64,000 bases of DNA from Neobacillus novalis NBRC 102450 (GCF_001591805.1 NZ_BCVP01000022.1:1-64000); one strand, 5' to 3'. Counted from the first letter of the stretch, positions 1 through 8,897 are shown. Notes: generated by a model from the sequence alone, not told the origin. Program-made: numbers and translations.

Positions 1-119
1 ATAAAAATTTCAAAAAAATAATGGAAATTGATTTTATTCTGTTATATAATTGCCGTAATATAATAAAACTGTTGTATAACAAAATAAATACAAAATAAAA
101 AGGTAAAGGAGAAGAGAGC

Positions 120-443
120 ATGATAAAAATCGACTCGATTGCACGTAGAATACTTGGTTGGAAGTTAAATAGATGGGATCGTTGGTATGATTATGAAAAG
201 GGGGTTTTCATTCATGAGTCTGAATTTCAGCCAGAGCAAAACCTTGACCATGCAATGTTAATTGTTGATCGATTGGAACAATTAGGATTTACGTATACAA
301 TAAAAGGGTTTTCCAAGGTTTGCTTTAATGACATATGTTCTACTGGAGAGACGTTGGCACAAGCGATTACGAATGCTGCCTATTCCATTGTCGAACTAAG
401 TTCAATTCCCGACCACACAAGAATATGGCAGAAATTATGTTAA
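120..443 (+). CDS. Hypothetical protein, possibly phage ABA-sandwich (BC1872-like) family
   Basis: A 107-residue soluble protein without signal peptide or membrane segment. It is rich in Trp near the N-terminus (GWKLNRWDRW) and ends with an alanine-rich helix (ETLAQAITNAAYSIVE). This layout resembles the small phage ABA-sandwich proteins of Bacillus, which also start with a W-rich helix and end with an Ala-rich one; that match is from memory and weak. A good ribosome binding site (AAAGGAGAAG) lies 8-9 bases before the ATG. The gene stands alone and converges on the CAP-domain gene, with a shared hairpin between. Function unknown. Confidence 0.7.
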   Translation: MIKIDSIARRILGWKLNRWDRWYDYEKGVFIHESEFQPEQNLDHAMLIVDRLEQLGFTYTIKGFSKVCFNDICSTGETLAQAITNAAYSIVELSSIPDHTRIWQKLC

Positions 444-445
444 AA

Positions 446-491
446 AATAGTGCCAGGAACTATCCAGCTTTCGGATGTTCCTAGCACTTTT
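446..491. terminator. Bidirectional terminator, type C palindrome
   Basis: An imperfect stem-loop with AGTGCCAGGAAC on the left and GTTCCTAGCACT on the right, followed by a T run on the right and preceded by A residues on the left. It sits between two convergent genes, so it can terminate both. The AGTGCCAGG arm recurs at 4961, 19989, 38328 and 45753. Confidence 0.7.
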
Positions 492-1634
492 TTATTTTGC
501 ATAAAAGTTTTCTGTATAATAGGGTTGTGATTGTTCATTAAAGGCAACCCCTACTCCTAAATATTTATAGCCATCCCGCAATATATTTTCCCGGTGGCCA
601 AGTGAGTTCATTAACCCTTCATGGGCAAAGATGCTGCTAAATTGTCCATAAGCCAGGTTTTCCCCAGCCAAATGAAAGATAATATGATCCTCTTTCATGC
701 GATCAAATGGTGATTGTCCTTTACGGTTTGTGTGATCAAAATAATCATTGACTGCCATATCCGTGCTATGTTTTCGGGCTGTTTCTTTGACATGGTTATC
801 CCATGTCAGGATTGGAAGCTGGTGTTCAACTCGAGAAGCATTCGTTAAATCGAATAACTGGTATTCAAATCCTTCTTTCAAAACCGGACTTGACTCGGTG
901 TAAAGTTCATGTTTCTTTTGTTCCGTGTCTTTGTTGATTAATTGCATCGCTGTAACCGTATTGTTCTCGTGTTTATCGTAAAAAATAGTTACATAAACGC
1001 CATCAAGCAAGAACACATCATAGTCGCTATTTGACTGTAATTGATAGATCATCAACCCTTTTTGAATTTTAGTAAGTGGTTCCCCCAGTGCTGCGCGAAC
1101 ACTTTCTTTCGAGCTTCCTAACTTGATCCTATTGGCAGATGCAATTAAATCCTGGTTTGTGTAAAGGCCTGCTGCTTTATTTTTTTCATCATACATTACC
1201 ATAAAAAAATCTCGGTAGTTGTCGTGGTAGGCATACCATTTAGCCCCATATTCATTTAGAGAAGCCCGGTTTGCCTGTCCTAAATTGTGTTCAATATTTT
1301 CTTTATTCTCACCAAGTTCAACATTATGAACAGAAAAGACTTGCCCGACTGGGGTTTTTAACGCTAATTTTTCTCTATCTTCCGTTTTTTCCTTTTGTAG
1401 TGGTTGCGGAAAATCTTTTAACCGAAGATCAAGCTGTCCCCACAATTGTTGAATTTTTTCGGATAAAGTATTGAAGGCTGCTAGAACCTCTGGGTTATCT
1501 TTGACATCATTTATTTTAGATTCAACTTGACCAATTGCCGATCCATAATCGGAGTTTTCTAACTTTTGTTTAATATAAGGTCCAGAAACATATAGTATTA
1601 ATAATAATGCTAGGATTGAAAAAAAACGCATCAT
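492..1634 (-). CDS. CAP (SCP/PR-1) domain protein, YlbC-like, membrane-anchored or secreted
   Basis: The 380-residue protein has a hydrophobic N-terminal segment (MMRFFSILALLLILYVSG, signal peptide or anchor), a middle region of the CAP-associated type (about residues 90-230) and a C-terminal CAP domain. The CAP part shows HSTDMAVNDYFDHTN, the GENLAYG box and GHRENIL, all family hallmarks. The start was placed at the ATG preceded by GGAGG, 12 codons inside the longer open frame. Architecture matches B. subtilis YlbC. CAP proteins are extracytoplasmic; their role in Bacillus is not established. Single-gene unit. Confidence 0.88.
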   Translation of the reverse strand: MMRFFSILALLLILYVSGPYIKQKLENSDYGSAIGQVESKINDVKDNPEVLAAFNTLSEKIQQLWGQLDLRLKDFPQPLQKEKTEDREKLALKTPVGQVFSVHNVELGENKENIEHNLGQANRASLNEYGAKWYAYHDNYRDFFMVMYDEKNKAAGLYTNQDLIASANRIKLGSSKESVRAALGEPLTKIQKGLMIYQLQSNSDYDVFLLDGVYVTIFYDKHENNTVTAMQLINKDTEQKKHELYTESSPVLKEGFEYQLFDLTNASRVEHQLPILTWDNHVKETARKHSTDMAVNDYFDHTNRKGQSPFDRMKEDHIIFHLAGENLAYGQFSSIFAHEGLMNSLGHRENILRDGYKYLGVGVAFNEQSQPYYTENFYAK

Positions 1635-1809
1635 AACCGTTTCCTCCATTTCTATTAGAATTGTAACCAATCAAGTAAAAATGTATAAGCAATATGCTTA
1701 TGATGATTTGAAAATGAACCGATGGAATCATATTTTTCGCGAAGAAAAGTGGTTTATTATATGATGAAGGTGAAAAGAGGAGTTTATTATACAAGGAATT
1801 AGGTGTACT

Positions 1810-2928
1810 ATGCAAAAAATACTCATTATTGGAGCAGGAATTCTTGGTGCATCTGCGGCCTACCATCTTGCCAAACAAAATGCAGAGGTTATCTTAGTGG
1901 ATCGTGAGGAACTAGGACAGGCAACAGATGCAGCAGCCGGGATTGTTTGCCCTTGGCTTTCGCAACGGCGCAATCAAGCATGGTACAGGTTAGCGAAAGG
2001 CGGGGCACGTTACTATCCGGAATTAATCGCTCAATTAGAAGCAAACGGAGAACAAGATACAGGTTATAAGCAGGTAGGGGCGATAAGCCTTCATACTGAT
2101 ATTGATAAACTAGAACAAATGGCGGAGCGAGCGCGAAAACGTCGGGAGGATGCACCTGAAATTGGTGAGATTAAGATTTTAACTCCTATGGAAACAAAAG
2201 GACTATTCCCTCCGTTATCTGAGGAATTTGGTTCGGTTTACATTAGCGGCGGTGCACGCGTAAATGGAAGGGCATTGTGTAAGGCATTGATTCGGTCTTC
2301 CATAAAGCTTGGGGTTACTTTTCTGAAGGGGAGTGCGTCCCTTGTTTTTAAAGAAAATCGTGTGATTGGAATTAAACTTGACGATAAAACGATATTTGCT
2401 GATCAGGTGATTGTTGCCGCAGGGGCATGGGCACATGAACTTCTCCAGCCCTTAGGTGTTGATTTTTTTATAAAACCGCAAAAAGCACAAATTGTCCATC
2501 TTCATTTGCCTGAAACAGATACGGGCGCTTGGCCAGTTGTCATGCCGCCCAATAACCAGTATTTGCTCGCACTTGACAATGGCCGTGTAATCGTTGGCTC
2601 CACACACGAAAACGAGGCTGGATTTGATCACCGCGTGACCGCAGGCGGAGTAAATGACATTTTAAGCAGAGGATTAGAAACAGCTCCCGGTTTAGCCAAT
2701 AGTACCTTTGTTGAAACACGGGTAGGTTTCCGGCCGGTTGCCCCGGGCTTTCTTCCAGTGGCAGGAGCTTTGCCCCATTATGAAGGGATTTTCTTAGCAA
2801 ATGGATTAGGAGCATCAGGATTAACAAGTGGACCTTATCTCGGTGCGGAACTAGCCAAGCTAGTGTTAGGAAGAGAAACAGAAATTGATTTAAGCAGCTA
2901 TGATGTGGCTGGAGCACTAAGGGCCTAA
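1810..2928 (+). CDS. FAD-dependent oxidoreductase, DAO/D-amino-acid dehydrogenase family
   Basis: 372 residues, the usual length for single-domain DAO-family flavoenzymes. The N-terminus carries the dinucleotide-binding GxGxxG motif (IIGAGILGASAAYHLA), followed by the acidic residue ending the second strand (VDREE). The C-terminal part has the FAD-contacting GFRPVAPGFLPVAG and an NGLGASGLTSGP segment, as in glycine oxidase and DadA relatives. It probably oxidises an amine or amino acid in the cytoplasm; the substrate cannot be told. The ribosome binding site is weak (AGGTG). It lies alone, about 100 bp ahead of the lyase gene, which could be cotranscribed. Confidence 0.88.
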   Translation: MQKILIIGAGILGASAAYHLAKQNAEVILVDREELGQATDAAAGIVCPWLSQRRNQAWYRLAKGGARYYPELIAQLEANGEQDTGYKQVGAISLHTDIDKLEQMAERARKRREDAPEIGEIKILTPMETKGLFPPLSEEFGSVYISGGARVNGRALCKALIRSSIKLGVTFLKGSASLVFKENRVIGIKLDDKTIFADQVIVAAGAWAHELLQPLGVDFFIKPQKAQIVHLHLPETDTGAWPVVMPPNNQYLLALDNGRVIVGSTHENEAGFDHRVTAGGVNDILSRGLETAPGLANSTFVETRVGFRPVAPGFLPVAGALPHYEGIFLANGLGASGLTSGPYLGAELAKLVLGRETEIDLSSYDVAGALRA

Positions 2929-3025
2929 TGGGAACACTAGAATAAAAACCTTAAAAATATTCAAGCTGGTATAGTAGAATTAGAATAATGATCAAAAGGA
3001 TGCAGATTCGAAGGGAGCGGGAATT

Positions 3026-4135
3026 ATGAGCGGTAAAACTAGCTTACTAGATGCGTATAAACAAACAAAATATCAAGTGAATGGCCATGGCGCTAGAAAT
3101 GTTCAGGTTCTAAAAGAGGTATTCAATGACTTGGATGGACATTTGGAAAGCGAGATGTATGGGAAGGGGAAAATCATCGAAGACTTTGAGGAAAAAATGG
3201 CCGCGTTTTTAGGGAAAGAGTCGGCAGAGTTTTTTCCGAGCGGGACGATGGCCCAGCAAATCGCCCTGCGCATTTGGTGTGACCAAAAAGGGATAAGAAA
3301 GGTAGCTTATCACCCGTTGAGCCATTTGGAGATCTATGAGGAAGATGGGTTAAAAGAATTGCATCAGATTGAATCCATTTTATTGGCAGATAAAAACAGA
3401 GTGATTGAATACGAGGACGTGGCGGGGATGGAGGAAGAAGTAGCCTGCCTTTTGCTGGAATTACCGCAACGGGAGATTGGCGGACAGCTCCCAGAATATA
3501 AAACGCTTGAAGATATTGCCGCTTATTGCAAGGACAAAGGTATCAAATTGCATTTGGACGGTGCACGGCTCTTTGAAATTCTGCCGTATTATGAAAAGTC
3601 GGCTGCGGAAGTTTGCAGCCTGTTTGATAGTGTTTATATTTCTTTTTACAAAGGAATCGGCGGGATTGCTGGGGCCATTCTTGCGGGTGATCAAGCCTTT
3701 ACTGAGAAGTCGAAAGTATGGAAACGACGTCATGGGGGAGACTTAATCAGTCTTTATCCCTATTTCCTAAGCGCAGACTATTACTTTGAAAAACGGATTG
3801 GCAAAATGAAACAGTATTATGAAGGAGCCAAAGAACTCGCACAATTTTATAATCAATGTCAGGCTGTTTCAACCAAGCCACAGGTACCAGTCTCAAATAT
3901 GTTTCATGTCCATTTTGATGCACCAAAAGAGGAAATGGAAAAGATTTTGGCAGAAATCTGCCAAGAATCGGGCATTGGTTTATCCAGCAATGTAAGAGAA
4001 GTAACCAATTCAACCAGTTTTTTCGAAGTTAGCGTTGGTGATTTGTATGCGAATCTTCCGCATGAACAATTAATCGAAGTGTTTAAACTGCTGGATAAGA
4101 AGATAAAAAAAGCGATAAAAGTGTCCGAAAGGTGA
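3026..4135 (+). CDS. Threonine aldolase / beta-eliminating lyase family PLP enzyme
   Basis: 369-residue fold-type I PLP enzyme. FFPSGTMAQQIALRIW is the cofactor-phosphate loop, HLDGARLFE carries the PLP-ring aspartate and the Arg conserved in low-specificity threonine aldolases, and SFYKGIGGIAGAIL holds the Schiff-base lysine. Established family chemistry is cleavage of L-threonine or another beta-hydroxy amino acid to glycine and an aldehyde. Relatives in Bacillus are often annotated only as beta-eliminating lyases, so the substrate is uncertain. A strong ribosome binding site precedes the ATG; the next gene starts 21 bp downstream and is probably in the same transcript. Confidence 0.85.
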   Translation: MSGKTSLLDAYKQTKYQVNGHGARNVQVLKEVFNDLDGHLESEMYGKGKIIEDFEEKMAAFLGKESAEFFPSGTMAQQIALRIWCDQKGIRKVAYHPLSHLEIYEEDGLKELHQIESILLADKNRVIEYEDVAGMEEEVACLLLELPQREIGGQLPEYKTLEDIAAYCKDKGIKLHLDGARLFEILPYYEKSAAEVCSLFDSVYISFYKGIGGIAGAILAGDQAFTEKSKVWKRRHGGDLISLYPYFLSADYYFEKRIGKMKQYYEGAKELAQFYNQCQAVSTKPQVPVSNMFHVHFDAPKEEMEKILAEICQESGIGLSSNVREVTNSTSFFEVSVGDLYANLPHEQLIEVFKLLDKKIKKAIKVSER

Positions 4136-4156
4136 AAAGGATTTGGAGGTATAGCA

Positions 4157-4934
4157 ATGCAAAAGCTGCATTCACTTTTTCATAAAAGGATTGGCATCCC
4201 AGAAAACGAAAAAATTACTTTTGAAAAAATAGCTGATATTCTTGAAAAGACCGCACAAACGATTCCATTCGAAAATTTAACGATTATTGAAAACAAAACA
4301 CGTGATATCACAAAAGAAAACTTAACAAACAAAATATTGGAAAAAAATGAAGGGTGGACTTTGTTACGAATTAAATCCGCTGTTCTATTTCTACCTAATA
4401 GAAAATGGTTTTGACGCTGACTTAGTAACCGGGGTTGTTTTCAATCATGCTGCTCAAGACTATTCTAAACTTGGAAGAACGCATGTAACGATTCTTATGA
4501 ATCACCAGGATCAAACGTATTTAATTGATACCGGCTTCGGAAGTAATTTGCCGTTAAAGCCTGTTCCTTTATCCGGTGAAACCATTGTATCTAATAATGG
4601 AGAATTTAGAATTAGGAAAGTAAATAATGAACATGGTGATTATATCTTGGAAATGAAATTGAAGCACAAAGATACAGATTGGAAAATCGGCTATGCTTTT
4701 GATTCCAAGAATCCTATTAAAGATGAAGTGAATTTGAATGAAATCCAAACGATTATCAAAGAACACCCAGAATCTTCATTTAACAAAAATCCATTAATGA
4801 CCCGGCTGACCGAGAACGGAAATATCACCTTAACAAATTCCACATTTACACAATGGGCTGATGGAATGGTCTCAAAGGAGACAATTGATGAAGTGAAATT
4901 TAAAGAACTGGCAAAACATTATTTTGGGATGTAA
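4157..4934 (+). pseudogene. Arylamine N-acetyltransferase, frameshifted
   Basis: Two overlapping frames together encode one NAT-family protein of about 258 residues. The first (4157-4414) gives the N-terminal helical part ending ILEKN; the second (open from 4347) continues with the active-site motif GGLCYELNPLF (catalytic Cys codon at 4362-4364), then RTHVTIL with the catalytic His and IDTGFGSN with the catalytic Asp. Joining them needs a +1 shift at the A7 run at 4341-4347; removing one A restores EKMKGGLCYEL. The triad is otherwise intact. NATs transfer acetyl from acetyl-CoA to arylamines. This may be recent decay, a sequencing error, or partly rescued by transcriptional slippage on the A run. 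Confidence 0.82.
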
Positions 4935-4960
4935 AAAAATTTAATAAGAAAAAACGCCAA

Positions 4961-5007
4961 ATCGTGCCAGGGACCAACAGAAATTGTGAGGTGCCTGGCA
5001 CTTAATT
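4961..5007. repeat. Type C palindrome, likely bidirectional terminator
   Basis: Contains CGTGCCAGGGACC and GGTGCCTGGCAC as imperfect inverted arms around a short loop, between the convergent NAT and DUF2812 genes. Same family as the hairpins at 446 and 19989. Confidence 0.6.
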
Positions 5008-5009
5008 TC

Positions 5010-5561
5010 TCATTCTCTAATTTTCTTTTCTTTATCCAATCTAGCAATTTTTTTTCGTAAAGGTATGACCAAAAATAGGAGAAGCAATACGGCGATTGAA
5101 AATGACACAATAGATAGATAGGTATTAATTGGTGGACGGCCAATAGAAGAGCCCAAATTGCCCAAAAACAAATTGAGCAGTCCCGCAAACATGTTTAATC
5201 CGATTACAAACCAGAACAATAACATGATTCGTTTATAGTGCCTTAATTTTGAATCATTGTCTGAGTAGATAGTAAATTCACCATCAGCCGCTTTTTTTCT
5301 GAAATAAACCCACCGATGATAAGAGGTAACAAGCTCAGCGCCCGTTTCCTCCATAAATTGAATATAATCCTGACTTTCTTGATGATTGATTGGGTGTTCA
5401 AGCAATTCAAGCCTGTAAATGTACTCACCCTTGGGAGCATCCTCAAAAACATATTTACAAAAGGAATATTGTGTTAAAGCTAGTCCGTTTGCTGCCATTT
5501 CATTTAAAAATTTTTCTTCCCTTTCAAAATCTACAAAGATTTTTCTCATCACACGCTTCAT
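5010..5561 (-). CDS. DUF2812 membrane protein
   Basis: 183 residues. The N-terminal soluble half (KIFVDFEREEKFLNEMA onward, including QESQDYIQFMEETGAELV) is typical of DUF2812; the C-terminal half has two predicted membrane segments (MLLFWFVIGLNMFAGLLNL and a second at about residues 150-170), ending in a basic tail. GGAGGTGG precedes the ATG. The start overlaps the stop of the PadR gene by four bases (ATGA), so the two are translationally coupled. DUF2812 genes commonly follow PadR-type repressors, suggesting that the membrane protein is what the repressor controls. Molecular function unknown. Confidence 0.88.
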   Translation of the reverse strand: MKRVMRKIFVDFEREEKFLNEMAANGLALTQYSFCKYVFEDAPKGEYIYRLELLEHPINHQESQDYIQFMEETGAELVTSYHRWVYFRKKAADGEFTIYSDNDSKLRHYKRIMLLFWFVIGLNMFAGLLNLFLGNLGSSIGRPPINTYLSIVSFSIAVLLLLFLVIPLRKKIARLDKEKKIRE

Positions 5562-5890
5562 AACAATCCACCTCCAGTAATGTCATTGCCATTTTTCAGA
5601 AGTTCATTTAGCCGCAAAATCTCGAGCTTAATAGCCTCTTTTCCTACTTCAGTAATTAGATATTCCTTTTTACGCGATTTTTCTTCATTCGTGACTATTG
5701 GTTGTATCCAGTCTTTTTCCAGTAAGGTATTAATCGCCCCATACATAGTGCCAGCTCCCAGTGTGACACGTCCATTGCTTATTTCTTTAATGTTCTGCAT
5801 GATACCATACCCATGCATCGGCCTATAAAGGGACAAAAGAATATAATAAACTGCTTCTGTCAGTGCACTGTGTTCCATATTTTCAGCCAT
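5558..5890 (-). CDS. PadR family transcriptional regulator
   Basis: 110 residues with the PadR winged-helix fold: LLSLYRPMHGYGIMQNI (helices 1-2), ISNGRVTLGAGTMYGAINTL (recognition helix) and the wing EEKSRKKEYLITEVG. It is the short form lacking a long C-terminal dimerisation helix. GGGGTGAT lies seven bases upstream of the ATG. It forms an operon with the coupled DUF2812 gene. The upstream region holds two palindromes (5917-5959), so autorepression is likely. PadR proteins respond to small molecules or stress; the inducer here is unknown. Confidence 0.92.
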   Translation of the reverse strand: MAENMEHSALTEAVYYILLSLYRPMHGYGIMQNIKEISNGRVTLGAGTMYGAINTLLEKDWIQPIVTNEEKSRKKEYLITEVGKEAIKLEILRLNELLKNGNDITGGGLL

Positions 5891-5916
5891 TTCATCACCC
5901 CTAAACTATTACGTCT

Positions 5917-5959
5917 AACGATATATCGTTTACAGGTATATTATATCGGCTGCTGATAT
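5917..5959 (-). promoter_or_regulatory. Putative PadR operator
   Basis: AACGATATATCGTT at 5917-5930 is a perfect 14-bp palindrome, and TATATC-N7-GATATA lies at about 5942-5960, both within 70 bp upstream of the padR-type start. Placement and symmetry fit an autoregulatory repressor site; binding is inferred. Confidence 0.55.
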
Positions 5960-6129
5960 AAATATCAACATTTATTTCAATATTTTTTCAGTGAGCGTGT
6001 AACGGTTTTATACGGCGCTGATTGACAAGCAATTTGTTGAGAAGTTTGAAAAAATTTATTATAATCCATTCACATATTTTAACGTCCATCATATATTAAC
6101 TTCTGTGTGAGAAATCTTAGGAAAGAAGG

Positions 6130-6273
6130 ATGAATATGAATAACATTCAAATCAATATCACTGGGAAAAATGAGTACAAAGAGGGAGAAAGTGGATTTAA
6201 AATCATTGAATTTAATGTATCCGATCCAACCGAAAGTTTGTTTGCGGTAGTTACTCCTGTCAAAAAACAATAA
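6130..6273 (+). CDS. Small hypothetical protein (47 aa)
   Basis: Begins MNMNNIQINITGKNEY and ends VVTPVKKQ. A purine-rich GAAAGAAGG sequence lies just before the first ATG, and a second in-frame ATG at 6136 could also serve. No membrane segment or known motif. It is the only coherent frame in this stretch. Function unknown. Confidence 0.5.
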   Translation: MNMNNIQINITGKNEYKEGESGFKIIEFNVSDPTESLFAVVTPVKKQ

Positions 6274-6353
6274 CAGAAAATATCGTCAACATGTGAAACT
6301 ATCTTTTTTGGCAAGCTACATAGAAAGATGGTTTTATTTTTTCAAAACTTAAA

Positions 6354-6396
6354 AGGGGTCAGTCTCTCGGTTTTGCATGGGGACTGAGCCCTTTTC
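6354..6396. repeat. Type B dispersed palindrome
   Basis: Reads GGGGTCAGTCTCTCGG on the left and GGGGACTGAGCCC on the right, an imperfect member of the GGTCAGTCCCCC family. It lies just downstream of the 47-residue gene and may act as its terminator. Confidence 0.55.
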
Positions 6397-6660
6397 CTAT
6401 AATGTTCATTGCTTCTGGTTATGATCGTGGGGTTTAGGTTTTGCAGTATATGGAAGGATATGGCGGAAAAGGTACGCATATCAGTGATATGTTCTCGAGT
6501 TGGGATGACATTCCTTTATATAGCAAAATACACTGTTTTTTCGGCTTTGTGGGACCTATAAATCAATGGTAAGATGAAACCTACGTAAAAGAACAATTCG
6601 CCATATGAAAAGAACTGAAAGGAATGATTTGTTATCGATCATTTACAATTAAGTTATACT
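6397..6660 (+). other. Decayed coding sequence, unidentified
   Basis: One frame reads as protein-like text (LQYMEGYGGKGTHISDMF, then SWDDIPLYSKIHCFFGFVG) but is broken by stops (after PINQW and after EQFAI) and lacks a start with a ribosome binding site. I take it for a remnant of an old gene. The family was not recognised. Confidence 0.35.
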
Positions 6661-6666
6661 AGCGAA

Positions 6667-6837
6667 ATGGAAAAAGCTATGCATAGTGCTCATGGTGTAG
6701 GTTATGAAGAGTATATGAGACATCATTCAGTAAGAATGAGAGTCGAAAAGAGCCGTGAAAAGGATTATAATATGTGTCGCAGAATGGTTGCTGACCTAAA
6801 CCTACTTGTTCATTATAATAATCGCATAACCTCTTGA
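6667..6837 (+). CDS. Small hypothetical protein or gene remnant (56 aa)
   Basis: Reads MEKAMHSAHGVGYEEYMRHH and ends VHYNNRITS; basic and His/Met-rich, with no membrane segment. No clear ribosome binding site precedes the ATG, and the frame is open upstream to 6628, so this may be the 3' end of the decayed gene just before it rather than a real small gene. Confidence 0.3.
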   Translation: MEKAMHSAHGVGYEEYMRHHSVRMRVEKSREKDYNMCRRMVADLNLLVHYNNRITS

Positions 6838-6863
6838 ATAAAAAGGTAATGAAGAGGGCTAGG

Positions 6864-6911
6864 GGGTCAGCCCCGGGTGAACCAAAGCTCTGACGCACCA
6901 GGGGACTGACC
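6864..6911. repeat. Type B dispersed palindrome
   Basis: GGGGTCAGCCCCGGGTG and GCACCAGGGGACTGACC form the arms around an ACCAAAGCTCTGAC loop. Closely related copies lie at 21303 and 38157. Confidence 0.7.
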
Positions 6912-7156
6912 AATTGGTGGGAGCCAAGCACCGATTTTCCTTGTGAATTACTTATTCTTAAATACATCAAACCACATCCCCAATTTATTCCTCTATCTTT
7001 CTCCACTTTTTCCCCTCAAAACATCGTTTATTTATTCTTAATATTGCGAGCATGGTAAAACAAACAACAACCCGTCTTGAAAAAAACAAATGTCTGACAT
7101 AAAAGAATGAACCATTTGATTCAGCCCATAATAAATAACGAAAAGGAGGCTGGCGT

Positions 7157-7291
7157 ATGGATCAAAAGTATAGTACTGGCGATGATGCCACAGTGGAATT
7201 GAAGAAGGCACTTAGAAAAAGTCATCCTAAAAGCAACCCAAACATGAGTGAAGCAGAAATGAAGATGAAATTTCAAGGAAAGAAAAGCTAG
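7157..7291 (+). CDS. Small basic hydrophilic protein (44 aa)
   Basis: Starts MDQKYSTGDDATVELKKALR and ends MKMKFQGKKS. AAAAGGAGGC lies seven bases upstream of the ATG, a strong site. Composition (charged, Asn/Ser-rich, no Cys, no hydrophobic stretch) resembles small sporulation-type peptides of Bacillus, but I cannot name a family. The next small gene follows after 38 bp and ends in a shared terminator, so the two are probably an operon. Confidence 0.65.
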   Translation: MDQKYSTGDDATVELKKALRKSHPKSNPNMSEAEMKMKFQGKKS

Positions 7292-7329
7292 GCTCAGGCC
7301 ATCCATTCTATTAATTTGAGGTGAAATCA

Positions 7330-7479
7330 ATGTCAGACAGAAATCCAATTGAGTTTACAGGGAAAGTTCTTGATCAAAGAAATAACCTTACGGGACCTGA
7401 CGATTCAGGTAAGGCGTCATTTCCAGAACGCCCTAAACATGTAACTATTCAACAGCCCAATCGTAATAAGAGTAAATAG
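7330..7479 (+). CDS. Small hydrophilic protein (49 aa)
   Basis: Starts MSDRNPIEFTGKVLDQRNN and ends QPNRNKSK; very hydrophilic with Pro and Asn, probably unstructured. GAGGTG lies upstream of the ATG. It follows the 44-residue gene in the same direction and is followed by a rho-independent terminator. Possibly a small sporulation-related protein; function not known. Confidence 0.6.
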   Translation: MSDRNPIEFTGKVLDQRNNLTGPDDSGKASFPERPKHVTIQQPNRNKSK

Positions 7480-7537
7480 CTTGTTTGGTAAAATGAAATC
7501 AGATTTATTATTCATCAGAATAAATCAGTTTTGAAGA

Positions 7538-7564
7538 GGGGGAGGCAATAGCCTCCTTTTTTTT
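7538..7564 (+). terminator. Rho-independent terminator
   Basis: GGAGGC-AATA-GCCTCC stem followed by eight T residues, 60 bp after the 49-residue gene. Confidence 0.9.
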
Positions 7565-7725
7565 CATGATGCCGTAAGCAATTCGTTTGTTTGTACAATT
7601 AAAGATAGTTAGTTAAGATAATGATAGGATTTTAGGTGAGGGTTGAACGGAGCAATAGTTAATCATGTTGAATTAATTTTGCCTCGGGCAGCAAACCAGA
7701 AGATACATAAGTGGAGGGACTCTTA

Positions 7726-8787
7726 GTGGAAATAGGTATTAGCACATTTGTAGAGACAACACCGGATGTTAAAACCGGTGAGGTAATCAGCCATGCCCAA
7801 CGAATACGGGAGGTTGTCAAGGAAATTGTATTAGCAGATCAAGTAGGTCTGGATATTTTTGGTGTGGGTGAGCACCATCGCGCAGATTATGCGGCATCTT
7901 CTCCTGCCATTGTGCTTGCTGCCGCGGCATCACAGACAAACAGGATTCGGCTAACAAGTGCCGTTACGGTGCTTTCTTCTGCCGATCCGGTACGGGTGTT
8001 TCAGGATTTTGCTACACTTGATGCCATCTCAAATGGACGTGCAGAAATCATGGCTGGCCGGGGTTCGTTTATTGAATCCTTTCCGCTGTTTGGCTATGAT
8101 TTAAAGGACTATGATCAGTTATTCGACGAGAAGCTTGAGCTGCTGTTAAAAATACGGGAGTCCGAGAAAGTAACCTGGAAAGGCGGGCATCGGCCAGCCA
8201 TTGACAATCTCGGTGTGTACCCAAGACCGGTTCAGAATCCTTTACCTGTCTGGATTGGCAGCGGTGGGAACCAGGATTCCGTTATCCGCGCAGGTCTCCT
8301 TGGACTACCGCTCGTTTTGGCGATTATTGGAGGCAGTCCATTGTATTTTGAGCCGCTTGTCCAACTTTATAAGAAGGCAGCCGCTCACGCGGGTCATGAT
8401 CTATCGAAGTTGCCGGTTGCTTCGCATTCACATGGATTCATCGCAGAGAGTACCGAAGCAGCAGCTGAAATGTTTTTTCCATCAACCCAGCAGGCCATGA
8501 ATAAATTAGGACGCGAGCGTGGATGGGGAAAGTATGACCGCTCAAGCTTCGATGCTGCGCGCGGCTTTGAAGGTGCATTGTATGTAGGTGACCCGAAAAC
8601 GGTTGCTGAGAAAATCATTCATTTGCGCAAACATGTGGGGATTACACGCTTTATGCTCCATGTACCGGTGGGTACCATGCCTCATGATGATGTAATGAGA
8701 GCGATTGAATTGTTAGGAAAAGAGGTTGCTCCAATCGTTAGAGAAGAAATATCCAGATGGGAAGGGGATAGCGAAGTGGAATTGTAA
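7726..8787 (+). CDS. LLM-class flavin-dependent oxidoreductase (bacterial luciferase family)
   Basis: 353-residue TIM-barrel flavoprotein. Seen are EIGISTFVET at strand 1, FGVGEHHRADYAASSPAI (the GEHH motif typical of this subgroup), RIRLTSAVTVLSSADPVRV, and GRAEIMAGRGSFIES. The GTG start at 7726 was chosen because GGAGGG sits seven bases ahead; a GTG at 7711 lies upstream of that site. Members use FMN or F420; with FMN they act as monooxygenases, often on hydrophobic or sulfur compounds. The substrate is unknown. The gene is monocistronic and ends in a hairpin terminator. Confidence 0.9.
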   Translation: MEIGISTFVETTPDVKTGEVISHAQRIREVVKEIVLADQVGLDIFGVGEHHRADYAASSPAIVLAAAASQTNRIRLTSAVTVLSSADPVRVFQDFATLDAISNGRAEIMAGRGSFIESFPLFGYDLKDYDQLFDEKLELLLKIRESEKVTWKGGHRPAIDNLGVYPRPVQNPLPVWIGSGGNQDSVIRAGLLGLPLVLAIIGGSPLYFEPLVQLYKKAAAHAGHDLSKLPVASHSHGFIAESTEAAAEMFFPSTQQAMNKLGRERGWGKYDRSSFDAARGFEGALYVGDPKTVAEKIIHLRKHVGITRFMLHVPVGTMPHDDVMRAIELLGKEVAPIVREEISRWEGDSEVEL

Positions 8788-8866
8788 AAACGACTGAGTA
8801 AATGAAGCAACGGTAATCGCAAGTATAAAGTGAGACAATTCGCAATGGAATTTGAGTTACTAAGTC

Positions 8867-8897
8867 AAGGACTAACCTGCCGGGGTTGGTCCTTTTT
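8867..8897 (+). terminator. Rho-independent terminator
   Basis: AAGGACTAACC and GGTTGGTCCTT arms around a TGCCGG loop, followed by a T tract. Ends the LLM gene. Confidence 0.85.

Noticed and set aside
1271..1474. Plus-strand open frame inside the CAP-domain gene
   Set aside because: No ribosome binding site, composition of an antisense shadow, and the opposite strand encodes a clear CAP protein.
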